NCBI GenBank assembly: GCA_964541155.1
Contig: CAZIPC010000002.1
Location: 248,001-312,000, forward strand
Source of the DNA: UBA4416 sp964541155
Lineage (GTDB): Bacteria > Bacteroidota > Bacteroidia > B-17B0 > Aurantibacillaceae
Length of the DNA: 64,000 nt
Direction of reading: 5' to 3'
Positions 28,681 to 37,823 of the stretch are shown here, piece by piece; position 1 is the stretch's first letter, and every line of letters starts with the position of its first letter. The notes beneath the pieces are model-generated. The model searched no databases and was not told the DNA's origin. It saw nothing but the letters and a program-made list of their open reading frames with translations. The position numbers and the translations under genes are program-made.

Positions 28681-28716
28681 AACTAAAAAGCCATCTGATA
28701 AGATGGCTTTTTAGTT
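28681..28716. terminator. Bidirectional terminator, kinase-like gene / asnS
   Basis: A perfect 16-base-pair stem (AACTAAAAAGCCATCT at 28681-28696, complement at 28701-28716) with GATA loop, 8 bases past the first gene and 14 bases from the end of convergent asnS. T-rich arms on both sides. Confidence 0.92.
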
Positions 28717-28730
28717 TTTAATAGATAAGA

Positions 28731-30182
28731 TTAAAATTCACAATTGTTGGGTGTTCTTGGAAATGCAATAACATCTCGGATATTAGTCATGCCAGTTACA
28801 AATAACACTAAGCGTTCAAATCCTAAGCCAAAACCAGCATGAGGACATGATCCAAATCTACGAGTATCTAAATACCAACTCATTTCTTCGGTAGGGATAT
28901 GCATATCTTTCATTCTTGTTTCTAATTTTTCTAGTCGCTCTTCACGTTGCGAACCACCAATTATTTCACCTATGCCAGGAAATAAAATATCCATAGCTGC
29001 AACCGTTTTTTCATCATCATTCATGCGCATATAAAATGATTTGATATCTTTTGGATAATCAGTTAAAATAACAGGCTTTTTAAAATGTTTTTCAACTAAG
29101 TAGCGCTCGTGTTCGCTTTGTAAATCAGCTCCCCAGCCATCAATAATATATTGAAATTTCTTTTTCTTGTTGTGATTTGATTCATGTAATATATCAATAG
29201 CTTCGGTATAAGTAATTTTTGCAAAGTCATTTTCTAAACAAAAATTTAATTTTTCAATTAAGTTTAATTCGCTTCTTTCTGTTTGAGGTTTATTTTTTTC
29301 TTCATCTAATAATCTTTGGCTTAAGAACTCAATATCTTCTTTATTATGGGTTAAAGCATATGTAATAACATATTTCAACATTTCCTCTGCTAAAGCCATA
29401 TTATCCTTTAAATCATAAAAAGCCATTTCTGGTTCTATCATCCAAAATTCGGCTAAGTGACGAGTTGTGTTTGAATTTTCAGCTCTAAATGTTGGCCCAA
29501 ATGTATACACCTCACTAAAAGCCATAGCTGCCAATTCTCCTTCTAATTGCCCTGAAACAGTAAGGTTAGTTGATTTTCCAAAAAAATCTTGCTTATAATC
29601 TACATCTCCGGTTTCGTTTATTGGTGGGTTTTTTGGGTCTAGTGTAGATACTCTAAACATTTCTCCTGCTCCTTCTGCATCACTACTTGTGATAATTGGA
29701 GTGTGCATATAAACAAAACCTTTATCGTTAAAAAATTTATGAATAGCATAAGCCAATGTATGACGAATTCTAAAAACAGCTCCAAATGTATTTGTTCTAA
29801 AACGTAAATGAGCAATTTCTCTTAAAAACTCCAAAGAGTGTGCTTTTGGCTGTAATGGGTATGAATTTGGTTTTGTTACATCAGATTCTGCATCTCCATA
29901 AATCTCAATTTCAGATACTATAATTTCTACTGTTTGGCCTTTGCCTTGAGAGGGAACTAATTTTCCAGTAACACCCACACATGCACCTGGAGTAATGCGT
30001 TTTAAGATATCTGCATTAGTATTTTCAAAATTAATTACAGCCTGAATATTATTAATACTAGAACCATCATTAATAGCAATAAATGAATTGTTACGAAATG
30101 TACGCACCCATCCTTTTACATTAATAGTTTGGTTTATTAAGTTTCCTTTTAATATTTCTTTTATTTTAGTACGTGTTATCAT
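28731..30182 (-). CDS. asnS: Asparaginyl-tRNA synthetase
   Basis: Class IIb aminoacyl-tRNA synthetase charging tRNA-Asn. The N-terminal OB-fold binds the anticodon (KGWVRTFRNNSFIAINDGS near residue 22). The catalytic core has motif 2 (TFGPTFRAENSNTTRHLAEFWMIEPE near 225-250), the GGSQREERLE segment near 405, and motif 3 (GFGLGFERLVLFVTGM near 450). Length 483 is normal for AsnRS, and the AENSNTTRHLAEFWM signature separates it from AspRS. It is monocistronic on the minus strand, ending at a shared terminator. Confidence 0.96.
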   Translation of the reverse strand: MITRTKIKEILKGNLINQTINVKGWVRTFRNNSFIAINDGSSINNIQAVINFENTNADILKRITPGACVGVTGKLVPSQGKGQTVEIIVSEIEIYGDAESDVTKPNSYPLQPKAHSLEFLREIAHLRFRTNTFGAVFRIRHTLAYAIHKFFNDKGFVYMHTPIITSSDAEGAGEMFRVSTLDPKNPPINETGDVDYKQDFFGKSTNLTVSGQLEGELAAMAFSEVYTFGPTFRAENSNTTRHLAEFWMIEPEMAFYDLKDNMALAEEMLKYVITYALTHNKEDIEFLSQRLLDEEKNKPQTERSELNLIEKLNFCLENDFAKITYTEAIDILHESNHNKKKKFQYIIDGWGADLQSEHERYLVEKHFKKPVILTDYPKDIKSFYMRMNDDEKTVAAMDILFPGIGEIIGGSQREERLEKLETRMKDMHIPTEEMSWYLDTRRFGSCPHAGFGLGFERLVLFVTGMTNIRDVIAFPRTPNNCEF

Positions 30183-30309
30183 GGGGTTTATTTTGAAAAC
30201 GTGAAGTTAGAAAAAATTTGAATTTTTAACTCGATTTTTAAATAAAGATTGATAATCCTTAAACACTTTTTTAATATAAATGTTAACCTTAAAACAAGAT
30301 TTTAAGTTA

Positions 30310-30317
30310 TATCTTTG
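30310..30317 (+). promoter_or_regulatory. -7 element (TATCTTTG) of the Nfu gene
   Basis: TATCTTTG matches TAnnTTTG. It lies downstream of the ATG at 30280, so that ATG would be upstream of the transcript; the true start should be 30334. Confidence 0.6.
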
Positions 30318-30333
30318 TCAAAAAAATAAATTC

Positions 30334-30957
30334 ATGGAAACAGCTATTCCTTATATAATATATGTTGAAGCAACACCAAACCCCTCATCATTAAAATTTG
30401 TTGCTAATAAAGTTTTAATTAATGAAAGAGGCGCTAGTGCTGAATACAAAAGTATATCAGAAACATTAACAGCTCCAATAGCCAAACAATTATTTCAATT
30501 TCCTTTTGTAAAAACAGTATTTATTTCAGCAAATTTTATAACTATTACTAAAACAGATGTTGTAGATTGGGATGATATTACGCTAGAATTACGTTCATTT
30601 TTAACAGAGTATTTAAATGCTGGAAATTTAATTGTAACAGCATTGCCAAAACAAGAAGTAGCTGTAGACAATACCTTTACCGAAAAAACTATTATTAGTA
30701 CACAGCATGTTGCCGCAAAAGATGAAGTAGAGGCAAAAATAATAGAAGTATTAGATCAATATATTCGACCAGCAGTTGAAACCGATGGAGGATTGATTAC
30801 TTTTAAAGAACTAAAAGATGGCGTAGTTACAGTACAAATGAGAGGAGCTTGTAGTGGTTGTCCAAGTAGTACTTTAACATTAAAAGCAGGCATCGAAGCC
30901 TTACTGAAGCGTTTATTACCAGACGCTGTGAAAGAAGTAGTAAGTGAAGCTGTTTAG
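30334..30957 (+). CDS. NifU-like Fe-S cluster carrier (Nfu)
   Basis: A 207-residue Fe-S carrier that passes a cluster to target apoproteins. The start at 30334 (METAIPYIIYVEATPNPSSLKFV) is preferred over the ATG at 30280 because the conserved Nfu N-terminal domain begins right after it and a -7 promoter element lies between. The N-terminal Nfu_N domain (residues ~5-90) is followed by a linker and the NifU C-terminal domain with Cys173 and Cys176 (GACSGCPSSTLTLK), the cluster ligands. Length and layout fit Nfu proteins of Bacteroidota. No other isc or suf gene is near. Confidence 0.93.
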   Translation: METAIPYIIYVEATPNPSSLKFVANKVLINERGASAEYKSISETLTAPIAKQLFQFPFVKTVFISANFITITKTDVVDWDDITLELRSFLTEYLNAGNLIVTALPKQEVAVDNTFTEKTIISTQHVAAKDEVEAKIIEVLDQYIRPAVETDGGLITFKELKDGVVTVQMRGACSGCPSSTLTLKAGIEALLKRLLPDAVKEVVSEAV

Positions 30958-30964
30958 TAAAAAA

Positions 30965-31648
30965 TTATTTATCTGCATAAGCAATACTTAACACACTTAT
31001 TTTTATTCCTTCTATTTGCAATAATAGTTGACAGCATGCTTCAATTGTAGCTCCTGTTGTAATAACATCATCTACTAAAACAATATGTTTATATTTAAAA
31101 ATTTCGGGAGTAATTAATTCAAATACATCTTCCACATTTTCCCAACGCTCGTATTTGCTTTTTTTAGTTTGTGTTGACGTAAATTCTTTTCGTTTTAAAA
31201 CGCTTGTATTTAAAGGTATTTTTAATTGTTCAGATAATCCTTTTGCAAATTCCTCGCTCTGGTTATAACCTCTTATGTTCAATTTTTTATAATGTAAAGG
31301 CACTGGAATTATAAAATCTACGTTACTAATTATATCACTATGTTTTAAATCCTCGGCATACCATTTCCCAATAAACATGGCTAAATCTTTGTTGTGGTTA
31401 TATTTAATGGCATGTAATATTTTTTGTATTCCTCCTTTTTTTTGAAATAAATAAAAGCTACTTGCAAATAGTAAAGGCACTCGGCCATAAAATAATATAT
31501 TTACTGGGTTATGTTGTTGTTTATGATAATTTGTTTTTGGTAAGTTTATGAAGCAATAATTACATATTTGTTCTTCATGTTTGTAAAGCAAGTTTTTACA
31601 AGATACGCAAGTGCGCGGAAATATGAGTGCTAAAAAATCGTAAAGCAT
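30965..31648 (-). CDS. ComF family phosphoribosyltransferase-like protein
   Basis: 227 residues with an N-terminal zinc-ribbon (RTCVSCKNLLY, then CNYCFINLP, four cysteines at about residues 14-35) and a type I phosphoribosyltransferase fold with PRPP motif HIVLVDDVITTGATI near 185-200 and PVPLHYKKLNIRGYNQSEEFA near 117. This fits ComF, which takes part in DNA uptake in naturally competent bacteria; its molecular action is not settled. It starts directly after the stop of the lamin-tail gene with no gap, so both are one transcript. No other competence gene is present. Confidence 0.9.
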   Translation of the reverse strand: MLYDFLALIFPRTCVSCKNLLYKHEEQICNYCFINLPKTNYHKQQHNPVNILFYGRVPLLFASSFYLFQKKGGIQKILHAIKYNHNKDLAMFIGKWYAEDLKHSDIISNVDFIIPVPLHYKKLNIRGYNQSEEFAKGLSEQLKIPLNTSVLKRKEFTSTQTKKSKYERWENVEDVFELITPEIFKYKHIVLVDDVITTGATIEACCQLLLQIEGIKISVLSIAYADK

Positions 31649-34600
31649 TTATAATTTTCCGGCTAATGTGCAGCTTAATTTAAACGTGTTTACTTTCCCA
31701 GATAGATTAAATAATTCTACATAAACAATGTATATCCCAATGGAAGCTTTTTGATTATCATCATTTATGCCATTCCAGCTTATGGTTCCTTCTGTGGCTA
31801 ATTGTTCATTTTTAATTAAGTGTTTTACTTCACGACCCTTGTCATCATAGATAAATATATTAGCGCTTATCCCAGATTCATTTATTTTATATGTAATATT
31901 TAAAACATCATTATATCCGTCATTATCAGGAGAGAACATTGGATTTGAAATGGCTATTCCATTACCATCATTAGCCTTTAAATATTGTGAGTTAAGATAA
32001 GCAGGTGTTGCAAATCCTACTGATTGCGAAGCGCTGTTCCAGTTTGTTTTATCATTGGTGGGTCTATTAAAGTCAATGCGTTCAAGAGATACGCCCTTAG
32101 TATTTATTAATAATGGGAAATGCATTTGCGAATTATATTTAAAATTATCAATTACTGTAAAATTATCATCGCTTAACGTCACAACATCTGCATCTGCATT
32201 CATGGTTGGTAAATCATTAACATCTAAAAATGCATCTGGGTTGTTTGTAAAGTAGCAATTTTTTATTTCCAAATTATTTTCACTGATAACTAAATAATCT
32301 TTAGGGAATAATAAATAACCTTCGTTTGTAATTACTCTAGTGTCTGTTAAAACATTATTTAAAGTATCCATTGATCCTATTCGCAAATTTTTCAAATCTA
32401 TTGTATTGTTGCTTTTGTTATATAATTCTATAAAATCAATACAGTTGGTATAAGAATCAAACATAATTTCATTAACAACAATATCGTTGGGTGCAGGGGC
32501 AGATGGCAAAGCAAATGGCACCAACTCTGTAACTAATAAATTACCCACGCAATCTGTAATATTAGAGTTTATACTTAAGTGATATATAATGCCCAATTGA
32601 ATAGGGGATGCTAGTTTTAAAATAACTTTTTTAAAATCATCACCTATTGGCTTGATATAAGTAGGGGATGATAGTCCATGATCAAAATTATAAGTTAAAG
32701 GGTTTAAGAGCGTTGTTTGATTAATAGATTCTGTAAATATCACAGTAATGGTATCTGAATGATTTACTAATATTCTTTTAATTTTTGGAGCTACAACATC
32801 TTGATTAATGGCACTTACTGAATTTTCTGAGGCAGGTGTACCACCGTTAGCATTAGAGCTGGCATGCCAATTATTTGATTCGCCGCATGGGTTATTTGAA
32901 TCAATTTGTTCTAAACTCCATCCCCCACTATTTTTATTTACATCATGATACCAATCTGATGAGTATGAAATAGAACTAATTACAACATAATTTGAGTCGC
33001 TCAAAGTAATAGTGCCAGCATTATTTAATAAAGATGGGAAATTAGACACTTCGTGAGTAATGATATTAAAGTTATTTAAAAATTGATTTGATGCACCAGT
33101 ACCTACTAATACAATAAATGAGTTTGGAGCAATAGTTACATCAGGCAGTTTTTTTGAACTGATTGTATTTGAAAAATTCCAATTTTTTAGATTAATATAA
33201 TAGTTGGTTCTATTTTTTAATTCTACATATTCTTCATTTGGTAAGTTAATAGAAGGGTCTGGATCTACCATAATTTCATTAATTACTACATCATAGGGTT
33301 GAGCTTTATAATAAGAAAAGATAGTTGTATTTGGAGATAAAGTATTTGAATTGCAATCGCTAATTCCAGATATAGTAATAGTATAGTTTGTAGCATTTAT
33401 TAATTTATTTTGTAAAGTAAGAAGTACGCACATATTATTAATACCAGCTGTTGTTAATATTGGAGCTCCAATACCCCCATTAATACTATAATTAGAAGCT
33501 ACTGTTAATTGTGAGGTTGCAATGACGTCATCAAAGCAAATATTTATATGTAATGAATCTAAAACAGTAATGCTTATGATTTTTGGAGAAATGATATCAG
33601 GAGTTAATGAATAAATAGAATTTATAAATCCTGGAGTGCCGCCATTAGCATTAGTAGAGGCTTTCCAATTACTAATTTGCGAGCAGCTTGAATTTAAGTT
33701 TGGATTTATTTGTTCGAGAGTATAACCCCCATTTTTTTTAATGGCATCTTGATACCACGAGTCGCTATAATTTACACTATCTATAAGTGTGCCCGAATTT
33801 GTTTTTAAATATAAATTATCGCCGCTATTGTTTAATGAAGGAAATGAACTTACACCTAATTTATTAGTGTATCCTAATGCCGTAAATTGAGCCGTATCTG
33901 TTATTGAACACACAATTAAATAACTTCCTGGAGTCATAGTATAATTACCTAAAGTGGCTCCAGTACCAAAATAATTGTCGCTTAATTTTAATCCATTTAA
34001 GCTTAATGTGTTATTACTTCTATTATATAATTCTATAAATTCAGTAGTTGTTAAATTTATTACAGGAATAGGATCTGCAAAAATCTCATTAATAACGATA
34101 TCTTTATAGCTTATGCTAATCGGTGCCATGTAAGTAAATAAATGTAAAGCGCTGTTTACAGAGTTAAAAGATGCATCTTTTACTCCTGATATAGTTAAGG
34201 AATAACTACTAGTATTTACAAACGAACTATTAAATGTTAAATGAACTAATGCTGGATTAGAAACATCTCTTACTGCGCTTATTGGGTTTCCAATGGCATT
34301 GTTTACCAAATAATTGGTTAATGTTTGTGCTGAGTTAATTTCAACTAACTCATTAAATTCAACATCAAGTTGTGTACTTGTAATTGCATTCACATTAACA
34401 ATTGTAGGCGGAATAGTATCTAATACAATTGTTCTAATACTGATATCATCAAAAAAATGTTTGCTAAAAAAACTAGCAGTAGATTGTTTTATTATAAATC
34501 CAAAATGCGTTGATGCTGTATAGGTATTGTCCAATACAGAACCTTCAGATACATAGTTATTACCCGTTCCCGTAACATCTCTTTCTAATGTAAATAGATT

Positions 34601-35080
34601 ACCCGAAGTTCGAGTTACTTTTATTGTTATTAAGTTATTGCTAGAACTTGAAACACTTGAATTTAAACCATCTATTAAAAGGATTGAAGTGCCGCTACTA
34701 CATTTATATAAACTAATATCATCATTTGTGTTTCCTATTCTTACAAAGTAACCATTAATACTTGAAGATAATAAGTTTGAAGTATTTGAGACTAAATAAG
34801 CATCTACATAATTAGCTGCCGATGTAGCAAATTGAAGGTTTATCCAAAATTCCCAAACACAATTAGTGCTTAATGTATTAGTAGTGCTAATATAAAAACT
34901 TGTATTACTGGTAGTGTTAGTAGATTTTAATTGACCTGCTGTTACTGAAAAATCTGAATTTGAATTTAAATTCCAGCTTGGATTAGAAGAGAAATCGCCA
35001 TCATTAAATGTTTCATTAATTTGAGCATCAGATACATAAAATATCATGATGGATAATAGTATAAAGGCAATGCGTATCAT
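31649..35080 (-). CDS. Large secreted protein with lamin-tail and Ig-like repeats
   Basis: 1143 residues. After a signal peptide (RIAFILLSIMIFYVSDAQ) comes a ~200-residue beta-sandwich that may bind sugar. Three lamin-tail domains follow, each opening with a DIVINEI-type motif (near residues 330, 600 and 868) and an FIELYNRSNNT-like or YVELKNRTNYY-like segment, separated by Ig-like units that begin APKIKRILV or SPKIISITV. The C-terminus (FSPDNDGYNDVLNITY ... GIYIVYVELFN) is like the FlgD/gliding-motility C-terminal domain that marks T9SS cargo. It should be displayed on the cell surface. Role unknown: adhesion or nuclease/lipid binding are candidates. Sits upstream of comF. Confidence 0.88.
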   Translation of the reverse strand: MIRIAFILLSIMIFYVSDAQINETFNDGDFSSNPSWNLNSNSDFSVTAGQLKSTNTTSNTSFYISTTNTLSTNCVWEFWINLQFATSAANYVDAYLVSNTSNLLSSSINGYFVRIGNTNDDISLYKCSSGTSILLIDGLNSSVSSSSNNLITIKVTRTSGNLFTLERDVTGTGNNYVSEGSVLDNTYTASTHFGFIIKQSTASFFSKHFFDDISIRTIVLDTIPPTIVNVNAITSTQLDVEFNELVEINSAQTLTNYLVNNAIGNPISAVRDVSNPALVHLTFNSSFVNTSSYSLTISGVKDASFNSVNSALHLFTYMAPISISYKDIVINEIFADPIPVINLTTTEFIELYNRSNNTLSLNGLKLSDNYFGTGATLGNYTMTPGSYLIVCSITDTAQFTALGYTNKLGVSSFPSLNNSGDNLYLKTNSGTLIDSVNYSDSWYQDAIKKNGGYTLEQINPNLNSSCSQISNWKASTNANGGTPGFINSIYSLTPDIISPKIISITVLDSLHINICFDDVIATSQLTVASNYSINGGIGAPILTTAGINNMCVLLTLQNKLINATNYTITISGISDCNSNTLSPNTTIFSYYKAQPYDVVINEIMVDPDPSINLPNEEYVELKNRTNYYINLKNWNFSNTISSKKLPDVTIAPNSFIVLVGTGASNQFLNNFNIITHEVSNFPSLLNNAGTITLSDSNYVVISSISYSSDWYHDVNKNSGGWSLEQIDSNNPCGESNNWHASSNANGGTPASENSVSAINQDVVAPKIKRILVNHSDTITVIFTESINQTTLLNPLTYNFDHGLSSPTYIKPIGDDFKKVILKLASPIQLGIIYHLSINSNITDCVGNLLVTELVPFALPSAPAPNDIVVNEIMFDSYTNCIDFIELYNKSNNTIDLKNLRIGSMDTLNNVLTDTRVITNEGYLLFPKDYLVISENNLEIKNCYFTNNPDAFLDVNDLPTMNADADVVTLSDDNFTVIDNFKYNSQMHFPLLINTKGVSLERIDFNRPTNDKTNWNSASQSVGFATPAYLNSQYLKANDGNGIAISNPMFSPDNDGYNDVLNITYKINESGISANIFIYDDKGREVKHLIKNEQLATEGTISWNGINDDNQKASIGIYIVYVELFNLSGKVNTFKLSCTLAGKL

Positions 35081-35172
35081 CTTTAAAAATTATGAAAAAC
35101 TAAAATAAGAAATTTTTTTGATAGAGAATAAATTAACAACTTTACAGCTTATTATAAAATCTTTATACAAAA

Positions 35173-36162
35173 ATGAAAATTGCAGTTGTAGGAGCTACCG
35201 GATTGGTAGGAACCAAAATGTTAGAAGTATTAGCCGAACGAAATTTCCCTGTAACAGAATTAATACCTGTGGCTTCTGAAAAATCAGTAGGGAAAGATAT
35301 TCTTTTTAAGGGGAAGTCATATAAAGTATTTTCCATGCTCGATGCAATTGCAGCAAAACCTCAGATAGCGTTGTTTTCTGCAGGAGGAAACACATCATTA
35401 GAATGGGCGCCTAAGTTTGCAGAAGCTGGCATTACAGTGATTGATAATTCAAGCGCATGGCGTATGGACGCGACCAAAAAATTAGTTGTTCCAGAAATTA
35501 ATGCTTCGCAATTAACTATCTCAGATAAAATTATTGCAAATCCAAATTGTTCAACTATCCAACTGGTAGTTGCCTTAAATCCTCTGCATAAAATTTATAA
35601 AATAAAACGTATTGTTGTATCTACCTATCAATCTGTTACGGGGACTGGAGTAAAAGCTGTTGAACAGTTAATGAATGAGCGTTCAGGAATAGAAGGGGAA
35701 ATGGCATATAAATATAAAATAGATTTAAATGTAATTCCCCAAATAGATGTATTTACTGATAATGGTTACACTAAAGAAGAAATGAAAATGGTGAATGAAA
35801 CTGTAAAAATTATAGGAGATAATTCTATTAAGTTAACTGCTACAACTGTTCGTATACCAGTAATAGGAGGTCATAGTGAAAGTGTAAATGTTGAATTTGA
35901 AAACGAATTTGAGATAAATGACATTTTTAAAATTTTGGGTCAAACAAAAGGAATTGTTCTGCAAGATGATATTAGTAAACATATTTATCCTATGCCAATT
36001 AATGCTCATGATAAAGATGAAGTGTTTGTCGGTCGTATTCGAAGAGATGAGACTCAATCAAAAACCTTAAATATGTGGATTGTATCTGATAATTTACGCA
36101 AAGGAGCTGCTACTAATGCCATACAAATAGCCGAGTATTTAGCAGAAGCAAAATTAATATAG
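35173..36162 (+). CDS. asd: Aspartate-semialdehyde dehydrogenase
   Basis: Second enzyme of the aspartate pathway: it reduces aspartyl phosphate with NADPH to the semialdehyde, a precursor of lysine, threonine, methionine and diaminopimelate. The nucleotide loop is GATGLVGTKML at residues 7-17, the catalytic Cys126 lies in NPNCSTIQLV, and VIGGHSESVNVEFE near 230 holds the catalytic His. 329 residues is normal for the shorter bacterial form. The next gene is convergent; a strong terminator follows 10 bases after the stop. Confidence 0.96.
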   Translation: MKIAVVGATGLVGTKMLEVLAERNFPVTELIPVASEKSVGKDILFKGKSYKVFSMLDAIAAKPQIALFSAGGNTSLEWAPKFAEAGITVIDNSSAWRMDATKKLVVPEINASQLTISDKIIANPNCSTIQLVVALNPLHKIYKIKRIVVSTYQSVTGTGVKAVEQLMNERSGIEGEMAYKYKIDLNVIPQIDVFTDNGYTKEEMKMVNETVKIIGDNSIKLTATTVRIPVIGGHSESVNVEFENEFEINDIFKILGQTKGIVLQDDISKHIYPMPINAHDKDEVFVGRIRRDETQSKTLNMWIVSDNLRKGAATNAIQIAEYLAEAKLI

Positions 36163-36172
36163 GTTTTTCTAT

Positions 36173-36213
36173 AAAAGCCACTGTACTATCCCCGTTTAAG
36201 TACAGTGGCTTTT
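36173..36213 (+). terminator. Terminator after asd
   Basis: A perfect 15-base-pair stem AAAAGCCACTGTACT with complement at 36199-36213 and an 11-base loop. The 3' arm ends in four T's, then A-rich sequence. The next gene on the other strand ends at 36336, so this probably stops asd transcripts only. Confidence 0.8.
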
Positions 36214-36335
36214 AAATGGTTTTAAACTAAACAAAACCTTTTTAAAAAGAACGTGCATTAAAAGTACAATCAATTGTTTTTTAAAAACTCATAACCTTAT
36301 AAGTGGTAGTTTTTACTTTATAACTGGTTACTGTT

Positions 36336-37766
36336 TTAAAATGTTACTAGTTGAAGTCCAATTGTAAATGGATATAACTTTGGTCCTTTTCCATTTTCAA
36401 ATAAAGAAGTTAAACTATAATCGCCATAAATAGTTAAGTTATGATATCCAATACTAACATGGGCATTTAATCTAAACGGGTTAATATTGTAATCATCTCT
36501 TTTAATCAATTTAATTTCATTATTGTTTTGCAATAACACTTGTTTTGTTTTAGAGCCTATTTTATAGCCCCCTATAATACCAATAGCTATATGAAACGAT
36601 TGTTTAGGATTGGAACATGAATTAAATTCAATTAAAACAGGAACGTTTATAAATGAGGTTTTTAGCCTATTTTTTTTATAACTGTATGTACTTGATGTAT
36701 CTGTAGTCCCATAGGTATAGTTCGAATCTGGATTTAATCGAATTTTATTACTTAGTTCGTATTGATGACACTCAAATCCAAATCCAGTAACTAAATTCAC
36801 ATAATCTTTATAAATCGAAATATCTTTTTCAAATGGTTTAAATTGGAAGTTTACTGATTTTCCATAATTTAAATCCATAAAATTATTTTTTTTAGATACA
36901 GAAGTGTTTCCATTATCTAGCCAGCCATTTATCCCTATTCCAAATCCATTCCAATGACGAAAATCTTTTTTGCTTGTTAAATATATTTTTTCTTCACGAT
37001 TTTTATCTCTATTAATAATAATCAATTCTTTTTTCCCAAAACTAATAATTGTAGAGTCTTTAGAATTTCCAGATATTTTTGTAGCCTCATCATTAATAAC
37101 TTTAGAAATAGAAGATGACACAGAGGCCTCTACATCTACTTCTTTTGGTTCCCCTTTAAATTTTATAATACTTGCTTCAATAGCATTTGCTTTAATTTTT
37201 TGACTTGCAAAAACTTTAACTGATGATGCGCCAGAAGATATAACATGCGTTACTAGTGATTTTAATTTATAAGCTTTCAATAAAGAAGCTCCAGATACTT
37301 TGCCATATAATGTTTGTGTGTTCCCATCTATATTAACAACAGATGCACCTCCTATCAAAACATCTATAGCTTTTGCCTCAATAGTAGCTTTTACATCACT
37401 TGCTCCAGATATATCCATCGATAAACTATCTGCATGTAATGTATTAATTGATTGAAATTTTGAAGCCTCATTTACCGTAATGTGATTTAATCCTTTGTTA
37501 AAAACATATATTTTAAAAGCATGAGAAAAAATTCCTTTCGTTTTAATAATCAATGTTTCTCCTTCAATTATGGTATATATTTTATTAATTTCATCAATAT
37601 TTGCTTCAATGTTTAATTGCAAAGAGTCGCTTTCAGTGTAAATTACATTAGCATATCCTAATACTTCAATTCTATTAAACGATTTTATTTCTCTTTGTTG
37701 CGTTATTTGAGCTATTAAATTTACTGATATAACCAACAGCAAGTAGGTAAGTATAGTTGTTTTCAT
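36336..37766 (-). CDS. DUF2807 domain fused to an outer-membrane beta-barrel
   Basis: 476 residues. A signal peptide (TTILTYLLLVISVNLIAQ) is followed by a DUF2807 (head GIN) domain at about 20-230: a right-handed beta-helix of short GASxVxI repeats (GASDVKATIEA, GGASVVNIDG, SGASSVKVFASQ). Residues ~255-476 look like an outer-membrane porin-type barrel, with alternating hydrophobic strands (WNGFGIGINGWLDNG, LVTGFGFECHQYEL, NVPVLIEFNSC, ITIYGDYSL-type) and a terminal Phe in FTIGLQLVTF, which usually marks barrel proteins. DUF2807 is common in Bacteroidota, but the barrel fusion is unusual in my view. Function unknown. Confidence 0.82.
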   Translation of the reverse strand: MKTTILTYLLLVISVNLIAQITQQREIKSFNRIEVLGYANVIYTESDSLQLNIEANIDEINKIYTIIEGETLIIKTKGIFSHAFKIYVFNKGLNHITVNEASKFQSINTLHADSLSMDISGASDVKATIEAKAIDVLIGGASVVNIDGNTQTLYGKVSGASLLKAYKLKSLVTHVISSGASSVKVFASQKIKANAIEASIIKFKGEPKEVDVEASVSSSISKVINDEATKISGNSKDSTIISFGKKELIIINRDKNREEKIYLTSKKDFRHWNGFGIGINGWLDNGNTSVSKKNNFMDLNYGKSVNFQFKPFEKDISIYKDYVNLVTGFGFECHQYELSNKIRLNPDSNYTYGTTDTSSTYSYKKNRLKTSFINVPVLIEFNSCSNPKQSFHIAIGIIGGYKIGSKTKQVLLQNNNEIKLIKRDDYNINPFRLNAHVSIGYHNLTIYGDYSLTSLFENGKGPKLYPFTIGLQLVTF

Positions 37767-37823
37767 GAGTTATTTTAAATAGTGGTTAACAAATGATTTT
37801 TTATGTAAAGTATAAAAATTAAA

